From contig NZ_CP053748.1 in the NCBI RefSeq assembly GCF_024400215.1, positions 1,054,001 through 1,118,000 of the forward strand: a DNA stretch of 64,000 bases, in the 5' to 3' direction. The translations under genes and the position numbers were made by a program. The notes below the pieces were generated by a model. The model was given only the letters and a program-made list of their open reading frames with translations, was not told where the DNA came from and made no database searches. Shown piece after piece: positions 44,120 to 50,765 of this stretch. Position 1 is the first letter of the stretch. Each line of letters opens with the position of its first letter. The stretch comes from Massilia sp. erpn. Lineage in GTDB: Bacteria > Pseudomonadota > Gammaproteobacteria > Burkholderiales > Burkholderiaceae_D.

Positions 44120-44992
44120 ATGACCTCGCCGCAAATGTCCAATATCCCCGGCGCCGCAGTAATGACCGACACCCTCGATTTCGTGAAAAACCTGTGGGGC
44201 AGCATGGGCGTGCCCGGCATCGGTCTGCCCGGTATCGCCACGCCGACCCTCTCGGTCGATGAGCTGGAAAAGAAGATCAATGATTTGAGGGCCGTCGAGG
44301 CCTGGCTCAACCTGAACGCCACCATGGTCCGCAGCAGCATCCAGGCGCTGGAAGTCCAGCGCGGCACCATCAATGCGCTGAAATCCATGGGCAAGACCCT
44401 GGCCGCCGCCATGCAGCAGCCCTCCAGCGGCGAGCATTCGCTGTTCGACACCATGCCGTATGCGGCCTTCTTCCAGCCGCCCGGCGCAAAAACGGAGGCG
44501 GCCGGCAAGAGCGGCGCGGCGAAAAGCGGCGCGGCCACTCCCGCCAAGGATGAGGCCAAGGCCGAGGACAAAGGCGCCGCCAGTGCGAAGCCCAGCATGG
44601 CCGATGCCGCCAGCGCCGCCGCCGCGCAAATGGCCAATCCCGCCATCTGGTGGAATCTGCTGCAGGAACAATTCAAGCAGGCCGTGAACTCGACCATGGC
44701 GGCCGACCTCGGCGGCATAGCCAAGCCGGCTGCCCAGAGCGCGCCCAACGACAAGGCCTCGGCCACGCAGCCTGGCGCCGCCGAGGCTAAGGACGCGGCA
44801 GCAGGCCAGGCCGCTCCCGCCGCCAAAGCGGACGGCGGCACTGCCGGCACCGATGCGGCCAAGGACGTCCCGCCCAGCAAGGGCGGCTCAACCAAGGCGG
44901 CCGTGAACGGCGCCGCCAAGGCCGATACGGCCAGCAGCAAGGCGCCCGCGCGCAAGCCGGCCGCCAAGCGCAACGCGCCGCAGCCTAAGTGA
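44120..44992 (+). CDS. phaM: PhaM-type PHA granule regulatory protein
   Basis: A 290-residue protein. The N-terminal section contains TDTLDFVKNLWGSMGVPGIGLPG, then the helical VDELEKKINDLRAVEAWLNLNATMVRSSIQALEVQRGTINALKSMGKTL, which matches PhaM of Ralstonia type. PhaM activates PHA synthase and links granules to the nucleoid. The C-terminal half is Ala/Lys/Pro-rich with AKPAAQ-like repeats ending RKPAAKRNAPQPK, the histone H1-like DNA-binding tail. The start at 44120 has GGAGA eight bases upstream; another ATG at 44114 is too close to that site. No phaC is in the window. Neighbours are the DUF3108 pair (divergent) and a small convergent gene. Confidence 0.85.
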   Translation: MTSPQMSNIPGAAVMTDTLDFVKNLWGSMGVPGIGLPGIATPTLSVDELEKKINDLRAVEAWLNLNATMVRSSIQALEVQRGTINALKSMGKTLAAAMQQPSSGEHSLFDTMPYAAFFQPPGAKTEAAGKSGAAKSGAATPAKDEAKAEDKGAASAKPSMADAASAAAAQMANPAIWWNLLQEQFKQAVNSTMAADLGGIAKPAAQSAPNDKASATQPGAAEAKDAAAGQAAPAAKADGGTAGTDAAKDVPPSKGGSTKAAVNGAAKADTASSKAPARKPAAKRNAPQPK

Positions 44993-45013
44993 GAAAAGTG
45001 CCGGCGCCGCGGC

Positions 45014-45229
45014 TTATGCCAGGCGCTGGATGCGGATTTCCTGTATCTGCCCGTCGTCCTGGCGCAGCACCTTGACGATGCGGATCAAGCCCTCTTCCTC
45101 CATGCCCAGCGCACTGGCGTGCGCGGCCTGGAAGGATTCCAACGTGTCGCCCTTGGCGCTGACGGGACGTATCCACGCTGCCGCGCCAACCTTCATTTTT
45201 TCGTATACCTCTTTCGCGATATCGCGCAT
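45014..45229 (-). CDS. Small uncharacterised protein in a two-component operon
   Basis: A 71-residue basic-to-neutral protein: MRDIAKEVYEKMKVGAAAWI, then RPVSAKGDTLESFQAAHASALGMEEEGLIRIVKVLRQDDGQIQEIRIQRLA. AAGGAG lies seven bases before the ATG. The sequence looks like a small alpha/beta domain and has no membrane span. It lies 27 bases after the REC-TPR stop codon on the same strand, so it is probably the third gene of that operon. I do not recognise the family. Confidence 0.65.
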   Translation of the reverse strand: MRDIAKEVYEKMKVGAAAWIRPVSAKGDTLESFQAAHASALGMEEEGLIRIVKVLRQDDGQIQEIRIQRLA

Positions 45230-45256
45230 CCTCGTCTCCTTCGGTTGGGAGTTGGT

Positions 45257-46975
45257 TTAGTTTTCTTGAGCGGGTGCAGGCGCGGGTGCTGCGGCATCGG
45301 GGCCGGCCTGCGCTTCCTCGACGCTCGGGGGGGGCGGGGCTGGCGCCAACAGCGCCAGCTGTTCGATCATCTGGGCAAAGCGCTGCTGGCCCGGGGCAAT
45401 GCGGTCCACATACATCAGCACATCATTGGCCTCGGCCATCAGGGCATCGTCGTAACCGTGTTCCTGCAGATGCGAGATCAGGATCTGCGCCGAGTTGAAC
45501 AGGATACGCAGATTGTTGGGCAGGGCGCGGCGCGCTTCGCGCATCCAGGCCACCGCTTCGCCCAGCTTGCCGGTCTTCCACAACAGCACGCCCTTGTTCA
45601 TCATATCGGCCGCTTCCTTGCGCGCCGCCGTGATCAGCAGCATGCCCTCTTCGCCCATGCGCGCCTTGTCGAAGATTTTCTGCACCTCGTCCAGCAGCAC
45701 CTGGTTGTCGTGGTTATTGCGCGTGACGTAGCACAGCAGGTCGACCGGCGCATCCTTGACGCCGACGGCGAACAGCAGGGTCGCCATTTCCATGCAGGTC
45801 GGGATGTCGGGGCGCACCGGGTCGGCCGCCAGCATGGTTTCCAGCTCGTCGCCCGCCTTGCGCGCGCGGCGGTAGTCGCCACTCTCGTGGTAGACCAGGC
45901 CTTCGGTGATCTTGGCGCGCAGCTGCAAGGTGTCGCCGGCGAAATCGCGCTGGGCGGTGGCCAGCAATTGCAGCGCCTCTTTCGGATCGTTCTTCTGGCC
46001 GCAGACGCGCGCCAGGCCGAAGTAGGCGTCGGCCGTTTTCATGATCGAATATTCGCCGATGGCAATGCACTTGCGGAAGGCTTTCTCGGCCAGCGGGATA
46101 TTGCCGACTTTGAGCGCGGCCTGGCCCAGATTGCGCTGGCGCGGCACCGAGTTGGGCGAGAGCTTGGCGGCCTTCTCCAGCACGTCGCAGGCTTCCTGGC
46201 TCTTGCCCATCAATTCCAGTGACTTGGCCAGCTGGTCGTAGGCGTCGATGAAGTAGCGGTTTTCCGCAATCACGCTGTGGAACATCTGACGCGCCGCTTC
46301 GTGCTCGCCATTGACCATGCGGATCCTGCCCAGGCCCGTGCGCGCCCAGTTGTAGTCACGCTGCTCCAGTACCTGCTCGAACACCGCGCGCGCCTTTTCC
46401 GGCTCACCCGCCTTCAGCAGCAGATTGGCCTTCATGCGCAGCAGGTCGATCTCGTGCACCTTGTTGTCGCTGGCCTGCTCGTCGCACAGGCGGGCGGCGC
46501 GCAGATAATCCTTGTCGATATAGGCTTCATCGATCTGGCGGAAGATCTGCTTTTTCAGCCAGACGCGGTTCAGGCGGGTCAGCAGCACGCCTTCGGTGAT
46601 CGGCTTGATCAGATAGGCTTCGGGCTGGTGCTCGGCCGCACCCATCACCGATTCCACGCTCTTCTCGGCCGATACCGTGAGCCAGACGCTGCTCGGCGTC
46701 ATCAGGTTGCGGATGCGCGCCTCTTCCAGCACCTGCTGGCCGTTCTTGCCCTCGCCCAGATTGAAGTCGCACAGCACCACATCGTAGTGGGTGCGCGCCA
46801 GCAGGGTCATGGCTTCGCCGCCGCTGGCCGCCTGGTCGATATGCCTGGCGCCCAGATTGCGCAAGGCTTCGCGCAGCAGCTGGCGGATGCCGACGAAATC
46901 GTCGACGATCAGATAGCGCTTCTCGGCCCAGTCGATGCCGGGCGTGGGGTCGTTGGCGTTGTGAACCTGGTCCAT
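45257..46975 (-). CDS. Response regulator with TPR output region
   Basis: A 572-residue cytoplasmic protein. An N-terminal REC domain (about 18-140) has acidic Asp25/Asp26 in IVDDF and phosphoacceptor Asp70 in LCDFN, and a conserved lysine in LIKP. The rest is a long TPR/helical repeat region (about 155-540: AARLCDEQ..., EKARAVFEQVLEQRDYNWARTGLGRI, LEKAAKLSPNSVPRQRNLGQAALKVG) ending in an Ala/Pro tail. There is no DNA-binding or enzyme domain, so its output is likely protein-protein binding. It follows the histidine kinase gene by three bases, so the kinase should be its partner. Confidence 0.88.
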   Translation of the reverse strand: MDQVHNANDPTPGIDWAEKRYLIVDDFVGIRQLLREALRNLGARHIDQAASGGEAMTLLARTHYDVVLCDFNLGEGKNGQQVLEEARIRNLMTPSSVWLTVSAEKSVESVMGAAEHQPEAYLIKPITEGVLLTRLNRVWLKKQIFRQIDEAYIDKDYLRAARLCDEQASDNKVHEIDLLRMKANLLLKAGEPEKARAVFEQVLEQRDYNWARTGLGRIRMVNGEHEAARQMFHSVIAENRYFIDAYDQLAKSLELMGKSQEACDVLEKAAKLSPNSVPRQRNLGQAALKVGNIPLAEKAFRKCIAIGEYSIMKTADAYFGLARVCGQKNDPKEALQLLATAQRDFAGDTLQLRAKITEGLVYHESGDYRRARKAGDELETMLAADPVRPDIPTCMEMATLLFAVGVKDAPVDLLCYVTRNNHDNQVLLDEVQKIFDKARMGEEGMLLITAARKEAADMMNKGVLLWKTGKLGEAVAWMREARRALPNNLRILFNSAQILISHLQEHGYDDALMAEANDVLMYVDRIAPGQQRFAQMIEQLALLAPAPPPPSVEEAQAGPDAAAPAPAPAQEN

Positions 46976-46978
46976 GGC

Positions 46979-47689
46979 TTAGGGCAGACGCAGAATGAAG
47001 ACGCCGCCGCCCAGGCGGCCGCCGTTTTCCAGGTGGACGCTGCCGGTGCGGCCGCGATGACGGTGCATCTTCGCCACTTCGCTCGAGAAGTACAGGCCCA
47101 GGCCCGTGCTGTTGCTGGCGAAATCGACCGGTCCGCCGCCGTTCAGCGCGGCGCCCGCCTGCAGCATGGCGGGCGGGAAGCCGATGCCGTTGTCCTCCAC
47201 GCGCAGTTCCAGCCAGCCATCCTGCTCGGCGATGCTGAGGCGGATGCGGTCGGTGGTGTAGCGGATGGCGTTATTGATGGCGTGCAGCAGCACGCCAATG
47301 ATCAAGTCTTCGTCGAAGGTCCAGATCAGATCGGGCGCATACTCGGCGTCGAAGCGGATGCCCTTGGAATTGAGCAGGATGCGCTGCTGGGACGCCATCT
47401 GCTGCACCAGTTCCTCGATGCGCACGGCGTTCGGGTCGTAGGGATAACTGGGCTTGCCCACTTCCTTGTACAGGGCCAGCAGCTGGATCAGCTTATCGTT
47501 CAGGCGGCGCGTCTGGTACAGCATATGCGCCATTTGCGGATAAGAGGTGTCGGCGACCGCGGGCGTGCCGGGGGCGTTTGCCAGCAGATTCTCCAGCGTG
47601 CCGCTGAGCACACTGATCGAATTCTTCATGTCATGCACCGTCGATGCCAGGAACAGGAATAGCTCAGGCGATCCGCCGTGGTCTTCCAT
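46979..47689 (-). CDS. Soluble sensor histidine kinase partner of the REC-TPR protein
   Basis: A 236-residue kinase with no sensor or membrane region. The phosphoacceptor region has FLASTVHDMKNSISVL with His19. The HATPase part (about 110-235) shows INNAIRY (N box), VEDNGIGFPP (G1) and NSTGLGLYFSSEVAKMH (G2). It starts with AAGGAGG upstream. Such a small kinase probably receives its signal through another protein. It opens the operon kinase, REC-TPR, small protein, with three bases between the first two. Confidence 0.85.
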   Translation of the reverse strand: MEDHGGSPELFLFLASTVHDMKNSISVLSGTLENLLANAPGTPAVADTSYPQMAHMLYQTRRLNDKLIQLLALYKEVGKPSYPYDPNAVRIEELVQQMASQQRILLNSKGIRFDAEYAPDLIWTFDEDLIIGVLLHAINNAIRYTTDRIRLSIAEQDGWLELRVEDNGIGFPPAMLQAGAALNGGGPVDFASNSTGLGLYFSSEVAKMHRHRGRTGSVHLENGGRLGGGVFILRLP

Positions 47690-47789
47690 CCGTGCCGCCT
47701 CCTTATTGTTTCCAGAAGCGAATTATAGCTCGCCGGGCGGCGGCCACCCCGGCGGCTATGGCGCGCCCGCCACAGTCGGACGGCGGGTT

Positions 47790-49493
47790 TTACTCCTTGC
47801 GCCTGGCTTTCAGGAAGAAACGCGCGGGGTCGAGCGCCTCCACCAGCGGCGCTTCCAGCGGCAGCGGCTCGTCTTCAAGTTGACAGGTCAATAACTCGGC
47901 GGCCAGCGGCGCCCAGATCAGGCCACGCGAGGCGTAGCCCAGCAGGCTATACAGGCCGGCATGGCGCGGCACGTCGCGCAGGCGCTCCATGCGGTATTCG
48001 GCGCCATAGTCGGGCAGCTGGCCGACCAGGGGCAGGCGGTCCGGCGCCATGCAGCGGAAACCGACGCGGCCCTGCAGCGGGGCCTGGTCCAGATGATAAG
48101 GGGCCAGCCGTTCCGCACCGAGGATCTGTTCGGCGCGCTGCAGGTTCTCGCGCTGGCTAGCGTCACGCAAGGCACGGTCCTCGTCGCCGTCATAAGTGGC
48201 GCCGACGCAGACGATGCCATCCACCGCCGGCGTCATATACGCTTCGCGGCACACCACCAGCGGCAGCGGCGGAAAAGCGTCGGCCGCCAGATGCGTGACC
48301 TGGCCGCGCATGGTGTACAGCGGCAGCGGCGCGCTCTGCGCCAGATGGCGCGCCCCGCCGCCATTGGCCAGGATCACGTTCGGCGCTTCGGCCAGCAGCT
48401 CACCGCTGATGCCGCGCACCTGCCACAGGTCCGCCACGCGGGTCAGCGTCAGCGCCTCGCTGTGAAAGACATGGCGCAGCCGATCGCCGCAGGCGGCCAG
48501 CATGCTCTTGCAGGCCGAGGTCGGATAGGCCCAGCCGCTCTGCTCGAACAGCCAGGCGCCATGCTGCGTGGCCGAGCCAAGCAGGCTGCCGGCGGCATCG
48601 GCATCGAGCCAACGCACGAATTCCGGCGGATAGTTCCAATGCTCGACCACCTCACGCTGCAGGGCCGCATGTTCGGCGTCGCGCGCCAGTTGCAGCACGC
48701 CGCATTGCGCGCCCTTCACGGCGCGCTGGCCGCCGGCGCTGACGCCACCCAGGCGCTGCCAATGGCGCAGCGCGTACAGATAGGCGGCGCGCGTCAGGCG
48801 GGTCGGAATATTGTCATCCTTCGACAGCAGCGGCATGAAGATGCCCGCGTGGTTGCCCGAAGCTTCCTGTGCCGGACCACCATGGCGCTCGACCAGCGTC
48901 ACCTGCCAGCCGCGCGCGGCCAGCCGCTCGCAAGCGGCGGCGCCGGCCACGCCTGCGCCGATGACGATGGCTTCGCGCTGCGGCCGCAGCGGACGTGGCG
49001 CCTGCGGCTTGCGGCTCGTATACAGCGCCTGCAGCCAGCCGTCCGCAGCGGCCCCGTTCTCCCACACAAAGCCGGCCGAGCGCAGCGCTTTCAAGTCGGC
49101 CTCCTGCGGCGCATGCACGCGCAGGGTGGCGCCCGGCGCGGCCAGGCGCGCCAGATTACGCATGGCGGCGATCGGCTGCGGCAGCACGAATTCATTGACC
49201 CGTGCCGCGACCTGCGGCAGCCAGTCATCCAACTCGCCCACCAGCAGGTCGAGCGTGACGCGCTCGCCATCGAGGGCCAGGCGATGCATGCCGGGCAAGG
49301 CCAGCGGCCAGGCGGCGCGCAGGATCTCGCCCTGGCTGCCGTCCAGCGCCAGCGCGGCGGCCGGCGGCAGCGCGGCGGCAACGGCGATATAGTGCAGCGG
49401 CGCGCCGTCGGCGGGCCAGCCGCGCCAGATGGCGCCGAACTGTTCGCCGTGGCCGAAGGCGCTGTCGAAGATCACATGGCGCAGGGCTTCCAT
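47790..49493 (-). CDS. mnmC: MnmC-like FAD-dependent tRNA oxidoreductase with degenerate methyltransferase part
   Basis: A 567-residue protein. The C-terminal part (about 175-560) is the FAD-dependent MnmC(o) domain that removes the carboxymethyl group from cmnm5(s2)U34 of tRNA: GAGVAG at 179-184, ASGNHAGIFMPLLSKDDNIPTRL, YPTSACKSML, MRGQVTHL, CVGATYD, GYASRGL. The N-terminal part keeps an FGHGEQF trace of the SAM motif, LPGMHRL and GERVTLDL, but the block DAWFLDGFAPAKNPxMW that defines the methyltransferase is replaced by VNEFVLPQPIAAM (about 99-111), and the usual first 60 or so residues are missing. So methyltransferase activity is probably lost. It follows tag by two bases (operon). The start at 49493 follows GGGAGC. 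Confidence 0.85.
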   Translation of the reverse strand: MEALRHVIFDSAFGHGEQFGAIWRGWPADGAPLHYIAVAAALPPAAALALDGSQGEILRAAWPLALPGMHRLALDGERVTLDLLVGELDDWLPQVAARVNEFVLPQPIAAMRNLARLAAPGATLRVHAPQEADLKALRSAGFVWENGAAADGWLQALYTSRKPQAPRPLRPQREAIVIGAGVAGAAACERLAARGWQVTLVERHGGPAQEASGNHAGIFMPLLSKDDNIPTRLTRAAYLYALRHWQRLGGVSAGGQRAVKGAQCGVLQLARDAEHAALQREVVEHWNYPPEFVRWLDADAAGSLLGSATQHGAWLFEQSGWAYPTSACKSMLAACGDRLRHVFHSEALTLTRVADLWQVRGISGELLAEAPNVILANGGGARHLAQSAPLPLYTMRGQVTHLAADAFPPLPLVVCREAYMTPAVDGIVCVGATYDGDEDRALRDASQRENLQRAEQILGAERLAPYHLDQAPLQGRVGFRCMAPDRLPLVGQLPDYGAEYRMERLRDVPRHAGLYSLLGYASRGLIWAPLAAELLTCQLEDEPLPLEAPLVEALDPARFFLKARRKE

Positions 49494-49495
49494 GC

Positions 49496-50053
49496 TTACG
49501 CTCCCTTGCGGCAGAAACAGGCCGGGTCGTGGTCGTCGACCATGCCGATGGCCTGCATATACGCGTAGATGATGGTGGAGCCGACGAATTTGAAGCCGCG
49601 CTTGGACAGGTCTTTCGAAATGCGGTCGGACAGCGCGGTCTTGATGATGCGCTCCGGCCCCGGATTGACGATGGGCCGGCCGTCCACATAGGCCCACAGG
49701 AATTGATCCAGGCTGCTACCCTCGGCGCGCAGGCGCAGATAGGCTTGCGCATTGCCGATGGTAGCCGCCACCTTCAGCCGGTTGCGCACGATGCCGGGAT
49801 CGGCCAGCAGCTCGGCCACCTTGTCCGGACCATAGGCGGCGATTTTTTCCGCATCCCAGCCATCGAAAGCGGCGCGGTAAGTCGCGCGTTTCTTGAGGAT
49901 GGTTTCCCAGCTCAGGCCCGCCTGCGCGCCCTCCAGATTGAGCATCTCGAACAGGCGCAGCTCGTCGTGGCAGGGCACGCCCCACTCCTCGTCGTGGTAA
50001 GCCAGGTAGAGCGGATTGGCCGGATTGGCCCAGGAGCAGCGCGATTTCGTCAT
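49496..50053 (-). CDS. tag: DNA-3-methyladenine glycosylase I
   Basis: A 185-residue Tag enzyme that excises 3-methyladenine from DNA in base excision repair. The zinc ligands Cys6, His20, His175 and Cys179 (E. coli ligand spacing) are present, as are LYLAYHDEEWG, LFEMLNLEGAQAGLSWETILKKR, and GFKFVGSTIIYAYMQAIGMVDDH. The gene is complete. The frame is open far upstream, but the ATG at 50053 gives the family start; there is no strong ribosome site. It is divergent from the OsmC gene and followed by mnmC after two bases. Confidence 0.95.
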   Translation of the reverse strand: MTKSRCSWANPANPLYLAYHDEEWGVPCHDELRLFEMLNLEGAQAGLSWETILKKRATYRAAFDGWDAEKIAAYGPDKVAELLADPGIVRNRLKVAATIGNAQAYLRLRAEGSSLDQFLWAYVDGRPIVNPGPERIIKTALSDRISKDLSKRGFKFVGSTIIYAYMQAIGMVDDHDPACFCRKGA

Positions 50054-50149
50054 GAAGGCAAGACGGGACAAGCACGGCCTGCCCGATTCGATTAGGATAA
50101 CGCTCCGGATTATCCAATATTCGCCACACTCGCAATAGGGGGAAATATC

Positions 50150-50620
50150 ATGCAATTCGAAGCCCGTCTGGAATGGCAGCGCCAAGGCCAGGCTTTTCTC
50201 GACCAAAAGTATAGCCGCGCCCACGACTGGATCTTCGACGGCGGCCTGCGCGTACCCGCCTCGTCCTCGCCCCTCTCGGTGCCACTGCCGATGTCGAAAG
50301 CGGAAAACGTCGACCCCGAGGAAGCACTGGTGGCCGCCACCTCCAGCTGCCATATGCTGTTTTTCCTGTCGATCGCGGCCCGCCGCGGCCACACGGTGGA
50401 AAGCTACAGCGACCACGCCATCGGCCTGCTCGGCAAGAATGCCGACGGCAAGCTGGCCATGACCCGCATCGCGCTGCGGCCGCGCATCGTCTTCAGCGGC
50501 ACCGCCTGGCCCAGCGCAGACGAGCTGGCCGCCATCCACCACGAAGCCCACGAAAAATGCTACATCGCCAATTCGCTCAAGGCCGAGGTGGTGGTCGAAG
50601 CGCCGCTGGACGCTAGCTGA
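50150..50620 (+). CDS. OsmC-family peroxiredoxin-like protein
   Basis: A 156-residue OsmC/Ohr protein. The family reduces organic hydroperoxides using two cysteines, here Cys67 in AATSSCHMLFF and Cys137 in HEKCYIANS. A typical VDPEEALVAATSSCHM helix precedes the first. The arrangement with a nearby glutamate fits OsmC more than Ohr. The ATG is preceded by AGGGGGAAA. It is divergent from tag, and a palindromic repeat lies between it and the convergent TPR-GAF-GGDEF gene. Confidence 0.9.
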   Translation: MQFEARLEWQRQGQAFLDQKYSRAHDWIFDGGLRVPASSSPLSVPLPMSKAENVDPEEALVAATSSCHMLFFLSIAARRGHTVESYSDHAIGLLGKNADGKLAMTRIALRPRIVFSGTAWPSADELAAIHHEAHEKCYIANSLKAEVVVEAPLDAS

Positions 50621-50630
50621 CGCCCCGCCT

Positions 50631-50758
50631 TTGCGCTAAATCAAACAATGTCCAACCCTGGTGTCAGGCACTGGAGTCGGACATTCTTTGATTTAGATCA
50701 GCAAATGTCCGACTCCAGTGCCTGACACCAGGGTGGACATTTGTTGAGGGAGATCAAA
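50631..50758. repeat. Bipartite palindromic intergenic repeat, GGTGTCAGGCACC type (copy 4)
   Basis: Two inverted units (left with AATGTCC, GGTGTCAGGCACTGGAGTCGG; right with its complement) lie within the convergent gap OsmC/GGDEF. The two units match each other more closely than in the other copies. ATCAAA flanks are at both ends. Confidence 0.88.
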
Positions 50759-50765
50759 GGAGGAC

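Noticed and set aside
47765..47793. CCCGCC...GGCGGGTTTT hairpin near the mnmC stop codon as a terminator
   Set aside because: The T run is on the plus strand, but the adjacent genes are on the minus strand, so it has no transcript to end.
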